Assembly: GCA_965263285.1 (NCBI GenBank)
Contig: CBDHHD010000003.1
Coordinates: forward strand, 1 to 42,928
Reading direction: 5' to 3'
Length of the DNA: 42,928 nt
From: JASGCP01 sp965263285
GTDB lineage: Bacteria; Bacteroidota; Bacteroidia; Chitinophagales; Chitinophagaceae
Shown: in pieces, positions 28,738-39,787 of the stretch
Position numbering within the stretch: position 1 is the first letter of the stretch
Layout of the letters: each line of letters begins with the position of its first letter
Position numbers and translations under genes: made by a program
The notes under the pieces: model-generated
What the model saw: only the letters and a program-made list of their open reading frames with translations
Database searches by the model: none
Told to the model about the DNA's origin: nothing

Positions 28738-29589
28738 ATGTTTAAAGATAAAAAAAAAGTAGATGCATTAGCCGATATTTTCAACAATTTACCAGATACA
28801 CCTAACCCTGTAACAGAAGAAGATGTAGAAGATATATTTACTGAAAAATTGGATAATAAAGATACTACAGACGATAAAAAAGACGAAAAAGATTCAGATT
28901 CAGAATCAGAATCAGAATCAAAAAAAGGTTTCCATAATCATCCTAAATTCAGAAAAATGAAAAGTAAGATTGAAGAACTTGAGGAACAAATATCAGAATT
29001 ACAAACTCTAAAAGAGAATAATAATGATAAAGATGAATCAGGTTCAAAAGAAACCCAAAATTTATTAACAGCATACGAAAAATTTTTAGATTTAACTGGA
29101 GCGGAGGATTCTGCTGAAAGTAAAGCAAATTTTTTAAAGCAATCTGACCTTATAAACGACTTAACAGTCTCTATGAGAGAATCTTTAAAAAAAGAGTTAA
29201 AACAAGAAATTGAAGGTATAAAACAAAGTATAGGAGAAGAGAGTAGATTAGAAACAAAATACACACAACAAATCAAGGATATGTTAGATTATGTAGAAGA
29301 AGAATATTCTTTAGATATGTCTAAACCTGAGGTAAGAAATGGTGTATTAAGTTCTTTAAAACGAATTTCTCCAAAAGATGAGTCTGGAAATGTTGTTGAA
29401 TTCGGCGATATAGATGCCGCAGTAGAAGTTTATAAAATTAAAAACTCTACAAATGAAAATGACACTTACAGAAAATCTTTATCTTCAAGATCTATGTCTA
29501 ACAGAAGTAACAGTAATCCAAATAAATCAGAGGAAATTAAACAAATACCTACTGATGCTAAAATCGGTTTTTTCTCAAGATTTTTTTAA
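28738..29589 (+). CDS. Capsid scaffolding protein
   Basis: 283 residues, ATG 28738, TAA 29587-29589, no in-frame TGA. Residues 25-60 are acidic and Ser/Asp-rich (DSDSESESES), followed by long helices (KSKIEELEEQISELQTLKEN; ESLKKELKQEIEGIKQSI) that would form coiled coil, and a basic end (RSMSNRSNSNPNK) suited to binding capsid protein. Composition and position between portal and major capsid gene are typical for scaffold. It directs prohead assembly and is then removed. Confidence 0.78.
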   Translation: MFKDKKKVDALADIFNNLPDTPNPVTEEDVEDIFTEKLDNKDTTDDKKDEKDSDSESESESKKGFHNHPKFRKMKSKIEELEEQISELQTLKENNNDKDESGSKETQNLLTAYEKFLDLTGAEDSAESKANFLKQSDLINDLTVSMRESLKKELKQEIEGIKQSIGEESRLETKYTQQIKDMLDYVEEEYSLDMSKPEVRNGVLSSLKRISPKDESGNVVEFGDIDAAVEVYKIKNSTNENDTYRKSLSSRSMSNRSNSNPNKSEEIKQIPTDAKIGFFSRFF

Positions 29590-29611
29590 TTAAAAATATT
29601 AAATAAAATTT

Positions 29612-30685
29612 ATGCCAAATCAAGATGTCACAACAATAACAAATGTGCATATCATACCAAAGGTAACTGACATCGTTTTAAAACAAAACGAAATTTTCAA
29701 AGTTATCTTAATGAAATCAAAAAAATGAGATGGAGGTTCTGAAATAGACCAACCATTGAAATTTAGAAAGGGTTCTCCTTCAATATTCTTCCAAGGATTT
29801 GACTTATTAGGAGTTACTCAACAAAATACAAGAGTATCTATGAAGTTCTATCCTAAATGAATGGCAACTAATATTACTCTTTCAGAAACAGACATTGCGA
29901 GAAATCAAAATGCTGGAAAAGAAAAAATTATAGACTTACTTAAATTAGAAACAGAATCAAGAGTCCAAGATGCCGCTGACGATTTAGGTAATATCTTTTA
30001 CTTAGATGGAAAATCTAACGGAAATAAAGCCTTCTCTGGTTTAGGAAACATCGTAGATGATGGTTCTAACTCTGCTACTTATGGAACATTAAGTAGAAGT
30101 ACTTATCAAAATCTTAAAGCCTATGTTAATAACTTAAATGCCAATATATCATTATTGAATTTAAGACTTTCATTTAACAATCTTGAAGACTCAAATATCT
30201 TCCCAGATATTGCTATGACTGACTTCACAACTCATTCATACCTTGAATCTATTATACAAACATTCCAAAGAAATACTTTCTCTGATGCGGTCAGAGGTGG
30301 TGGTAATGGATATAACGGACAAAAAGGTAGAGATGCAGGAGTAGGTTATCACAACTTAATCTGAAATGGAATAGAGATATTCAAAGACAGAAGACTTTCT
30401 AATAATGGAGATACTTCAAAAGGAACATTCTATATGTTAAACTCAATGTTCTTACATTTCAGATCTATGCCTTTAATGGGAGAAAAAATCTCAATAAAAG
30501 CATCAGATATTGAAGGTAATATCTATGAGACAGATAAATTTGACTCACCTTTTGTTATTACAAAATTCGTTAAACCTTATAACCAACTTGCAATTAATGC
30601 ATTTGTTATTACTGGTGGTGAATTAACTTGTGATAACCCTTCAAGATTAGGTAAAATCACAAACATTACTAACACACAAATCTAA
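29612..30685 (+). CDS. Major capsid protein, HK97-like
   Basis: 357 residues from ATG 29612 to TAA 30683-30685; three TGA Trp codons. It follows the scaffold gene directly. The order of elements fits an HK97-type N4-gp56/P22-like capsid: an N-terminal strand region (MPNQDVTTITNVHIIPKV), a long spine helix with RVQDAADDLGNIFYLDG, LGNIVDDGSN, and the IAMTDFTTHSYLESIIQTF segment that recurs in such capsids, ending in beta strands. The N-terminal extension is short. Confidence 0.8.
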
Positions 30686-30701
30686 TAATTAAAAAATAAA
30701 T

Positions 30702-31481
30702 ATGAAAATATCAAATAGACCCTCAGCAATAGGATTAGATTTATATGCTATTGCATCTAATGTTGTCGGACAACCTAACTACAATGCTGAATTGATAAGT
30801 CAATTAGGACAAATTTTCAGTGATGAAAATGGTAATGAATATGTTCTCGTTTTGACTGGTGCTGCTCCTATCGTAGATGGGGTTGTAGTTCAAAAAAGTC
30901 CATTACTTGCAGGATTAACTAATTTACCAGTAACTAATGTTTCTGCTTCAATTCCTTTATTCGCAAGTACTCCAAATAACAATCCTGTTATTACAGTAAC
31001 TGTTTCTAATGTAACTGAAAACCAATTGGTTGGAGGTTATATGAATATAGTGTCTGGAAAAGGTGCAGGAAGAAGATATGGAATTTCTTCTAATAGTGCT
31101 TCTGTAAATGGAAGTGTTAAATTAGTATTAAATGATGCTACACCATTAAATAGTACTGATCCAGAATATCCTGATACAACTTCTATTGTTACTTTATCAC
31201 CAAATCCATACAATGGAGTTATTACAGCACCTATTGCTCTTACAGGGCCAATAGCAGGTGTTTCTATAACTAATATTCCAGCAAATAGTTTTGCATTTAT
31301 CTTAAAACAAGGTGAAATTCCTTGCTTGGCAGATAGTGTTATAGGAGTTGGAAATTCAATTACACCTTCTACAACTGTCGCTGGAGCAATTAAAATTGCC
31401 GCAGCAGGAAATGTTATTATAGGTTCTACTAAAACAGTAACAGCCGCTAATCAATATCAACCTGTTGTAATAAGTGTATAA
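30702..31481 (+). CDS. Capsid decoration / head-associated protein (candidate)
   Basis: 259 residues, ATG 30702, TAA 31479-31481, no Trp at all. It is beta-rich with Ser/Thr/Val/Ala/Gly composition, for example VGGYMNIVSGKGAGRRYGI and TPSTTVAGAIKIAAAGNVIIG, the latter resembling the surface loops of decoration proteins. Its position just after the major capsid gene and the strong hairpin that follows fit an abundant head protein. No specific family is certain. Confidence 0.6.
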   Translation: MKISNRPSAIGLDLYAIASNVVGQPNYNAELISQLGQIFSDENGNEYVLVLTGAAPIVDGVVVQKSPLLAGLTNLPVTNVSASIPLFASTPNNNPVITVTVSNVTENQLVGGYMNIVSGKGAGRRYGISSNSASVNGSVKLVLNDATPLNSTDPEYPDTTSIVTLSPNPYNGVITAPIALTGPIAGVSITNIPANSFAFILKQGEIPCLADSVIGVGNSITPSTTVAGAIKIAAAGNVIIGSTKTVTAANQYQPVVISV

Positions 31482-31488
31482 TTACAAC

Positions 31489-31546
31489 AGTATTGGTTAC
31501 TCATAATGCATATTTAAAAAGTATGCATTAATGAGTAACTAATACT
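31489..31546. terminator. Long intergenic hairpin after the capsid genes
   Basis: The arm 31489-31512 pairs with 31522-31546 over about 23 base pairs with one wobble and one bulge; core arms are GTTACTCAT and ATGAGTAAC. There is no T-run after it, so it is more likely an mRNA-stabilising or processing hairpin, or a weak terminator, than a strong stop. Confidence 0.6.
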
Positions 31547-31584
31547 AATACTAAAATAATTAATAATTAAAAAATAAAAAATAT

Positions 31585-32169
31585 ATGAGTAATCCAAAAA
31601 AAAATAATGAATTAGATATAAAAATTCTACAAGAGAGTATAAAAACTTTACAAGAACAAATTAAGAAATTAACTGGTTCAAGTACTGATTTATTAAATGA
31701 TAGTGAAAATAAAATAGAAAATCAAATAAAAAATTCAGAAACAAAAGGATATAGAAATGGTATATTCTATTTTTCAAATCCTACAAAAGAAGATTTTGAA
31801 ACAAATTGAGATGGAATTAAATACATATTTAGAGCAGGTAAAACAACTCCTATGATAATGCAAAATTTCTCCTCAAGAGATATATGTGCTATAAGAATGG
31901 AATTTGCTTATAGACTTGCTGTAAAAGAAATAGAATCATCTTCACAAATTTTAAAAATCAAAGAACAAAATAGAGATATTGCTGGATATTCTAATGTAGA
32001 AATAGAAAAATTAGTCACAAGATACTTAGAAAATTTAGAAGAGTGTCAATTGGAAACTGAACCAATAGAACCAAAAGATTATGAAACATTTCCTTCTAAT
32101 GGTTTCTTAGAAAAAGGTGGCGAAGAAGAGTTAATGGAATTAAGCAGAAAAAATATTGCAAGTAAATAA
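31585..32169 (+). CDS. Head or neck protein, 194 aa
   Basis: ATG 31585 (leader AAAAAATAT) to TAA 32167-32169, one TGA Trp. N-terminal coiled coil (IKILQESIKTLQEQIKKL), then a compact part with YRNGIFYFSNPTKEDF and YIFRAGKTTPM, and a helical end rich in Glu. The YIFRAGKTTPM segment looks like a phage head protein conserved in some podovirus-like genomes, but no family name can be given. Confidence 0.6.
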
Positions 32170-32177
32170 TTTAACTT

Positions 32178-32906
32178 ATGTTGCTTCCAAAGACTAAACA
32201 ACAAATAAAAGAAGAACAAGATATACAAAGTCAAAAAAATATATCTTTTAAGTTAGCAGAAATGATTGATAATCTAAACTCAGAATATTCTATTTTAAAA
32301 ACAACACATTTACAAAATCATAATCAAGTAATGATTGAATTGGCAAAAGAAAAGAAAAATAAAATCAATGAGATAATTGAATTAGATAATAAAATATTGT
32401 ATAAAAAAAATATATATAACAATATATATACTTTAGAAAATTTTATTTTAACTAATAAATTAAAAACTATTGAATTTATCAGTAAAGAAGTTGAAAATAA
32501 ACTTTCTTTAATTACAAATCTTACCAATGAAGTAAATGAAAAGTATAGTAAAAATATTTTAATTGAAAATGATTTAAAATCTAAACAAAAAAAAATTGAA
32601 GAAGATTTTAAAGAAATAGAAATTATTAAAGACCAACTTAAAATAGATAAATATAATTTATTAGAAAAAGAAAAAATCTTTAATATTACTTATGATTTTA
32701 ACAATTCTAATAATGAAAAAACAAAAGAATATTTATCTGAAAAAGAGAAAGAATTAAATAAAAATATTTTACTTTTAGAAAATAGAGAGAGACTATTAAA
32801 TGAAAAAGAAAAAGATTTAATAAATAGAGAAGAAATACTATATAACAAAACTACACAATTACAAAATATACAAAAATATATAAAAAATTATGAAAAAATC
32901 AGATAA
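32178..32906 (+). CDS. Coiled-coil protein, 242 aa
   Basis: ATG 32178 to TAA 32904-32906, no in-frame TGA. Nearly the whole chain is helix with Lys/Glu/Asn/Leu heptads (KSKQKKIEEDFKEIEII; RERLLNEKEKDLINREE). It overlaps the next gene by 17 bases. Likely an elongated structural or assembly protein. No domain recognised. Confidence 0.65.
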   Translation: MLLPKTKQQIKEEQDIQSQKNISFKLAEMIDNLNSEYSILKTTHLQNHNQVMIELAKEKKNKINEIIELDNKILYKKNIYNNIYTLENFILTNKLKTIEFISKEVENKLSLITNLTNEVNEKYSKNILIENDLKSKQKKIEEDFKEIEIIKDQLKIDKYNLLEKEKIFNITYDFNNSNNEKTKEYLSEKEKELNKNILLLENRERLLNEKEKDLINREEILYNKTTQLQNIQKYIKNYEKIR

Positions 32907-33147
32907 TAATGGTAGATATGTTTTATTAGGTGTTACACCAACAGGTAAGATAGTACCTTTAAAAGTAGATCCAGTTACATCTGCTCTTATCATAAGAAGA
33001 CTTAGATTAAGTTATTCACCTTCTAATATACCTTATATAAGAGATATAAAAATAGACCAAAATAGTAATAATGTGTCGTTTCTTAATATAAAATCTCCTT
33101 TAAGAGTTAATCCATCAGATGGTTCATTAATTATTAGAACAATATAA
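32890..33147 (+). CDS. Small structural protein, 85 aa
   Basis: ATG 32890 (leader AAAAAATT) overlaps the previous gene; TAA 33145-33147. Short beta-type sequence with GRYVLLGVTPTGKIVPLKVDP and a repeated LRVNPSDGSLIIR element, resembling the next gene (ENGRASLIAITD; ATDENGYLLVSD). The two may be related virion surface or neck proteins that arose by duplication. Confidence 0.6.
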   Translation: MKKSDNNGRYVLLGVTPTGKIVPLKVDPVTSALIIRRLRLSYSPSNIPYIRDIKIDQNSNNVSFLNIKSPLRVNPSDGSLIIRTI

Positions 33148-33158
33148 TAAATAAAATT

Positions 33159-33725
33159 ATGAATGACAATGCTAAAATAGATGAAAATGGTAGAGCAAGT
33201 CTAATTGCTATAACAGATAATATAGAACAGAATATTAAACTTATTGCTACCGATGAAAATGGGTATCTTTTAGTTTCTGACATATCTGGAATTAACACAA
33301 TAGCAATTTATATTGCTTCTGCAACAGTCCCCCCTACACCACCAAATGTTCCTTATTCTAATAGTTCCTGACAACCACCAGCGGGGTGAAGTAAGACCAT
33401 ACCAATGCCAAATGTAGGACAGAAGGTATATATATCAGCAGGAACATTAAATTCACAAAATACACAAATATCTTGAAGTACACCTACTGAATATATACCA
33501 CAAGACCAACATATACCTAAGAAAGATTATTTTTCTACCGCTGGTTCAAGTTTTCAATTATCAGAAATACCTGTGTTTGATTCAGAAAGAATATACTATT
33601 TTCCTCAAATTGGATTAGGAGGAACTTTGAACCGAACACAATATACATTAACAGGAAGAGACCTTGTATTGAATTCTCCTTTATTAGATGGAGACTCAAT
33701 AGAAATAGATTATTTATATAATTAA
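33159..33725 (+). CDS. Virion structural protein, 188 aa
   Basis: ATG 33159 (leader AATAAAATT) to TAA 33723-33725, three TGA Trp codons. Two short beta repeats at the start (GRASLIAITD, GYLLVSD), a Pro-rich linker (SATVPPTPPNVPYSNSS), then a domain with NVGQKVYISAGTLNS and YTLTGRDLVLNSPLLDGDSIEIDYLY, the last being a common C-terminal strand pair of phage fibre and head-fibre proteins. Probably a surface or fibre-attachment protein ahead of the giant protein. Confidence 0.6.
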
Positions 33726-33737
33726 AAAATAAAAAAT

Positions 33738-36700
33738 ATGAAAAAAATATTATCAATATTATCAGCATCAATATTATTCTTAGGAATGATTTTTTTAAAT
33801 GTAAGTCATTCACAAGTAGTTCCAAAATGTGGTATCGTATCTGCATCAGGAACAGCACCTTTTAAAATATCAAATTTAGGGGCAGGATTGTTATATAATT
33901 GTAATACTAATACACTTTATTCTACTTCTACTGGCGGAGGTGGAAGTGCTACTAATACTCTAACAGGAAATAATGCTAATAATAGTCTTACTCTCTCCGA
34001 TACTAATGGAAACTCTACAAGCACAGTAGTCCAGGTTGGCGAAGTTTATAGAAAATCTACATCTACTATCTCTTTTAATCTTAATTACTCTATTAGTGGT
34101 GGTGGATTTAATGTTACTTCAAGAAATTTTGATGTAGTAGGTGGAATAACATCTTTCAAACAAACTTATACACAATCTATAACTGCGACACAGAATAGTA
34201 ATGTATTCACAATCACAGGCACTTTACCTGCTACTATGGTGGCAGGGAATTATATTGAAATAAATAATACTGCTCCTATCTATAAAATAGTATCTATCTC
34301 AGGAAATAATGTGACTGTAAATAGAAATTATACAGGAGCAACTCAAACATTTACTAATTATGAGGTATTTTATAGAATTTATAGTTCAATGGTAACAAAT
34401 ATAATTGATAGTGCATCATACAAAAATGCATTTATTAGTGCTTTAAATGGTGCTTGAACTACATTAAATCCAGCATATAATCTTAGTTTTGGTTCTACTG
34501 CAGGTTTAAGTGTTGCAATTTCTGGAATATTTAATGCTACTAACTCTGTCCCATCTCAACCATTGGGAGAGATATATGTAATTGATACTACTCCTGGATT
34601 AACAATAGCAGATGCTAATTATATTTTATATAATCAAAATCAAAATAATCCCCCTATCTGATCTCCGTCTTCTAATCCAAATGCTATATTAAATGATATT
34701 ATATTCAATAGACTTTTAGAGAATGCTTATTTAAGTGCAAGTCCTTGTGTGCAACCTTATATACAAAATAAAGGATACGATGAGGGTCAAACAAATTATA
34801 GACTTATATTTGGTGGAATTACAAATTTTACAAATTCTTTTTCGTCTTCTACTAAAATATTAACTTCTACTATAACTTGTTCTAATGGATTAGACACATT
34901 AGGTGGTGCAGTTTATATTGCTACAACTACTATTGATATTGCTGGTGGCGGGGGTGGAGGAGGAAATGTAAGCGGAGAAGGAACTCCTAATTATTTAGCA
35001 ATATGAAATGGAACTACTTCTTTATCTACTTCTACAATAGATTATTTTTCTTCTACAACAGAGATTGCTAAATTAACCTTAAATGGAGCAAAACTTGGAT
35101 ATTCTGAAAATTTTTTTAATAAAGGTTTTTATTTTACGAGCAATAATTACAATGAAAGTGCGGGACAATTAAATACCGTATTTGGCAACAATACTTTATC
35201 TTCGCAAACTAATGCGATAGGGACAACCGCCTTCGGTCAGTCTTGTCTCTTTTCTTTAGAAAGTGGAACTGGAAATAGTTGTTATGGTAATGGTGGTTTG
35301 AATAGTCTTCTGAGAGGTGATGGAAATACTGCTTTTGGAGAAAGTTCTTTACCAGCTTTACAGGGCGGAAACAGAAATATTGGAATAGGTCAAAATACAA
35401 ATGTTCTTTTATTAAATGCAGACGACCAATTGAATATTGGAAATTGGATTTATGGAAATCAGGGAAATTTTTCTATCGGTTCTTCTACTGCTCCATATCA
35501 GACTAATGCTCCAAAATTTCAAGTAGAAGGTGCGACAACATTAAATGGAGATGTAGTTATTACAGGCATAAACTTTAAAGCAACATCTTCTATTCTTGCA
35601 TCTACTGGAAATAATCCACGACAAATCACAATGGATAGCCAAGGAAACATATATACAGCAAATACTACTGCGGCGAATGTCTCTAAAATAACTCCAAGTG
35701 GTTATTCTGTTATTATTGGAACAACAGGTGCAAACCCAAATGGAATTGCCGTAGATAGTGCAGGAAATGTATATACAGCAAATGTAGATGCAAGCACAAT
35801 ATCTAAAATAACCCAACAAGGTGTATCAACTGTATTTGCAAGCACTCCTTCGCCTTGAGGACTTACAATAGACACATCAGGAAATCTTTATACAACTAAC
35901 TATTTTAATAATACAGTCACAAAAATATCTCCTGCAGGTGTCACACAAACTATTGGAACAACAGGTGCAAACCCTTATGCTATTCTTGTAGATAATAGTG
36001 GAAATGTATATACTACAAATTATTCTTCAAGTAGTGTCTCTAAAATAACTCCAGGGGGGGTGTCCTCAATTTTAGGAACAACAGGAGTTCAACCTGATAG
36101 TATAACAATTGATAATAATGGAAATATATACACGACAAATAATGGAGATGGAAATGTTACTAAAATAACTCCTGCAGGTGTTTCTTCAATCTTTTCTACC
36201 ACTGGCGGGAGACCACGAGGAATTACAATAGACACAAAAGGAAATCTTTATGTATCTGTATTAGGTGTCACAACAGGAGATCCAGATATAATCTATACAA
36301 TAAACACAAAAACAGGACAAAAAAATCCTTTAATCCCTTCAACGACAGGAATAGACCCAGTAGGTCTTGTAATAGATACTAATGGAATATTATACTCTGC
36401 TAACTTTGGTTCTGCTAATGTATCAAAAATAGTTCAACCTTACTATTCTCAATACCTTACTACAGATGCTTTTGGAAATGTGATATACTCTTCTTCTACA
36501 AACATAGGGAACATAAATGATAGTGAAATAACTATCTATACTTCTACCTCATCAAAACCTAATGCTCCTGTATTAGGCACAGACTTTAATATAACCTCAG
36601 ATGGGAAATTATTAACTTATGAAAGCACATCTAATTTAAATATTAACTCATTAAATAGGTCATCAGTAATAGATTTGGGAAATGGAGTATGATTATCAAA

Positions 36701-39233
36701 CTCTTATGATGGTAGTGTTAGTAATACTTTTTATAGGTCAGTAGATAAAGGTATAACTTGAAATACTTTATTTTCTACATCTTCATCATCTTCATTTGGT
36801 TTAGGACAATACAATGTAAGTTTTTTAAGAAATCCAGCAAATGGAGCATATCCTGATACAATTTTTTTAGCTGGAGTTAATACTCTCCTTAAATCCATAG
36901 ATAATGGATTAACTTGAAATACCATATCTGGAACTGGAATAAGTACATTAGGAGGAGTAAATGAACTAACTAATATTAATAACTCAAGTAATATATTTGC
37001 TTGTGGTGGAGCATCAGGTTTAAGTCTATCTACAGATAATGGAACAAATTGGTCTGTAGTATCTCCATTAAACTGTTTAGATGTCTTAGTAGGAAATCAA
37101 ATAATATATTTAGCAACACAAGGAAATGGAATAATGTATTCTTTAAATAGTGGCTTAACTTTTTCAAGTTCTACTATAACAAGTGGAAACATTAGAAATA
37201 TAGCACAAATTGGTGGTAACTCATATATAGCAACTGCTAATACAGGAGTATGATTAACTAAAGATAGTTTAAATTGAACTCGTGTAAATACAAATAGTTC
37301 ATTAAATGATATAACTTATAAAAATGGAGTTTTATATGCTTTTAATATATCTGATCAAAAAATATACACATCTTCAGATTTAGGACAAACATTTAGTTTA
37401 TTATATACTTTATATAATTTTCCAGCAGGTAGTAATACTAATTGAAATACCAATAATACAACTTGATTTATGTACTACAGAGATGGTAATTTAACTTATT
37501 TACTTGACTTCCCTACATCCCCTTCTCCAAATGGATGAAAAGCATCATCTACAAATGCCACATACAAATCAACTATAAGATTTACTAATACAGGTGCTGG
37601 AAAATATTCTACAATAGTTGGAGAAACTTTAAACTATGCACCAGTAGGAGATTTACTACTTGATGTCACAGATAGCACTACGACAAACTCAACAAGAATA
37701 CAATCTAAAAATAAACAAAATACTTGTGTAGGAAACACACTAAATCCTGAAGTAGTTTGTGCAAAGATAGATGTAGTGCCTACATTCTACCAAACAGCAG
37801 GTTTAGGTTTAGGAATTAACAGGTCATACTATAATCCAAAAAATGGATATTATATGTATAGTACTCTTAACAATGGAATATTTGTAAATTTTAATCCAAA
37901 AGTAAATCCTGGTTATCAACCAATAAGTAATCAAACTATATTTGGAAGTGCAAGTTATAGTATAGGAGATATGATTTTCGCTCCAAATGGTGAGTTGTTT
38001 GTTATCGGATACTTCGCACAAAATGTATTAGTATCTAAACTAACTTTCTCTGCTGGCACAATTCAACCTACTACTGTGAAAATATCTCAAGTCATCACAC
38101 CAACAGGTTCAACAGGTTTCTCTTACCAATCCATACAAGACTTAGCAGTATTGCAAACAGGAACTGATTTATACACTATCGGTTTTGTAGGAACTACTCT
38201 AAATCCTAATGACAATTATTTAGTAAAGGCAGTAGATTTAAATACCACAGGAACGAGTATAGTAGCATCTAATACAAGAAATTATTTCAATGGGGCGACT
38301 TATGGATATACATTTTGAAATGCTATTGAATTTGACACCACAGGAAGACTAACTCTTGCTGGAAACACAAGAATAATCTCTTATTATGCAGGACAGACTC
38401 CAGTAGAGATATGAAGAAATCCTGATTTAACTGGCCCAACTAATCAAGATATTTATAGTGATGGAACTTCTGTATATTGGGCTGTGTCTGATGGAAATAT
38501 CTATCATACTACTTATGCTAATCCAACCACAGACTTATTCTTATATCCAAAAACTACCACAAGCAATACAGGTTATTCTAATGTATATGGGATTGGATTA
38601 GATGCAAGTAGCACACTCTATCAAATGTTTTATGGAGCAAGAAATTTAATACAAGATAACTATTTTGTAAATTTCTCTAAAAATGATACAACTTCTATAT
38701 CTGGTGTATTAGATTTGTCTTCTACTACTAAAATAGTAAATTTAGACACTTTTATTCCCGCCCCGATAAAAAGAATGTCTATCTTTTCAGTAACAGAGAC
38801 AACTTCAACAACTGGCTCTACGATATTTGCAATTGGAACGAGAGGGGGTGCTGTGACTACCTTAGCAAATAATGTTAATATCCAACCTCCAACAATAAAC
38901 GGGACTTCTAACTGGGTAATACCAGCAGGTATATGAGATATAACAGTATCTGCTAACTATATAGGGACATCACAAGGTTTGGAGACAGTAATCACAAAGT
39001 TTGGTATAGATAGTAATGTGACAGGTGCGGGAAATGCTAATAACTTATACTTTACCCCATCCAAAACTCAAACAGGAGGTGATGCCATAGCAGGAACACA
39101 CGAACAATTCTTTAACTTTTCTGTTCCTACGACTTTCTACCTTACAAGATTTGCGGGAGTTACGAGTACTGTCGGAACTTCACAAATCTCCCCTAACAAT
39201 GACTTCCAAATATCTTTTAGTAAATTAGATTAG
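33738..39233 (+). CDS. Giant exported multi-propeller adhesin / receptor-binding protein
   Basis: 1831 residues, ATG 33738, TAG 39231-39233; about twenty TGA codons read as Trp hold it together. Residues 1-26 form a typical signal peptide (MKKILSILSASILFLGMIFL, cleavage near SHSQ). Then come Gly/Ser/Thr-rich beta repeats; fibre-like NTAFGESSLPAL and GNRNIGIGQN units (500-560); at least five NHL-type repeats of about 42 residues with GNVYTAN and VSKITP motifs (about 612-900); and Asp-box repeats (S-D-G-T-W) about 990-1110. The C-terminus has a C1q-like beta domain (INGTSNWVIPAGIW). It could be a tail spike, or a protein displayed on the infected cell. Confidence 0.75.
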
Positions 39234-39245
39234 ATTAAAAAATAT

Positions 39246-39497
39246 ATGAAAGAAATAATAATTACAATAATCACATCTTTTACTACAATTATAGTAACTC
39301 TCGTAGGAGCATATTTCGGTTATAGAAAGATATTAGGGACTAAGATAGAAGAGACGAGAGACCACACAGAAAAGATATATCATATTGTGAATAATGGTAA
39401 ATTAGAAAAGGCGATGGATAGGATAGAATTAGTAGAGCAAAAGGTGGGAATATTAGAAGTGAAAAGTGATATGATAATAGAGTTATTGAAGAAATAA
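39246..39497 (+). CDS. Small membrane-anchored coiled-coil protein, 83 aa
   Basis: ATG 39246 (leader AAAAAATAT) to TAA 39495-39497. One N-terminal membrane helix (IIITIITSFTTIIVTLVGAY), then a helix with ETRDHTEKIYHIV and heptads ending MIIELLKK. The layout resembles XhlA/holin-accessory proteins. It lies upstream of the lysozyme-holin pair, so a role in lysis is possible but unproven. Confidence 0.6.
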   Translation: MKEIIITIITSFTTIIVTLVGAYFGYRKILGTKIEETRDHTEKIYHIVNNGKLEKAMDRIELVEQKVGILEVKSDMIIELLKK

Positions 39498-39616
39498 TAC
39501 CTGTTTTAAAAAAACTAACTGAAACAGAGAAACAGGCATTAAAACAGCATATCAATAAAAAACCCTTATTTTATAATGGGTGTGCAAAACTAACTGAGAC
39601 CGAGAAACAGGGATAA
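39422..39616 (+). other. Open frame without standard start, repeated LTETEKQ peptide
   Basis: The -1 frame relative to the preceding gene stays open from 39422 to TAA 39614-39616 and reads VIEEIIPVLKKLTETEKQAL and later CAKLTETEKQG. It has no ATG, and its end carries a 26-base direct repeat (39511-39536 and 39586-39611, 24 matches) encoding KLTETEKQ twice. It could be a decayed gene or a frameshifted extension of the preceding protein. A CTGTTTTA/TAAAACAG inverted repeat (39501-39508, 39540-39547) brackets the first copy. Confidence 0.35.
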
Positions 39617-39625
39617 AATAAAAAT

Positions 39626-39653
39626 TTGCTTTTTATTTTGTGTGTGATATAAT
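39626..39653 (+). promoter_or_regulatory. Promoter of the pseudoknot-led phosphoesterase transcript
   Basis: TTGCTT (39626-39631), 16-base spacer, TATAAT (39648-39653). Transcription would start near 39660, exactly at the left edge of the structured leader. Confidence 0.65.
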
Positions 39654-39660
39654 GTAAATA

Positions 39661-39756
39661 TCTGTAAGACCGCTAATCTACACACACCATAAATATAAAA
39701 ATATCTACTTAGCGGTCAGGTATAGTTTGTGGTGTGTGTAGATTGAGATTTACAGA
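39661..39756 (+). ncRNA. Predicted nested-pseudoknot leader RNA
   Basis: Three perfect stems in the order a-b-c-b'-c'-a'. Outer stem a: TCTGTAA (39661-39667) with TTACAGA (39750-39756). Stem b: GACCGCTAA (39668-39676) with TTAGCGGTC (39709-39717). Stem c: ATCTACACACACCA (39676-39689) with TGGTGTGTGTAGAT (39730-39743). b and c interleave, so the RNA would be an H-type pseudoknot closed by stem a, lying between the promoter and ATG 39788. This looks like a riboswitch-like or protein-binding leader; no known class is recognised. Confidence 0.7.
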
Positions 39757-39787
39757 GTTAAAAAATAAAATTAAATAAAAAAAATAT

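Noticed and set aside
33738..39233. A row of separate short genes or a decayed pseudogene
   Set aside because: All pieces are in one frame separated only by TGA, with repeats continuing across the breaks; under code 4 it is one intact gene.
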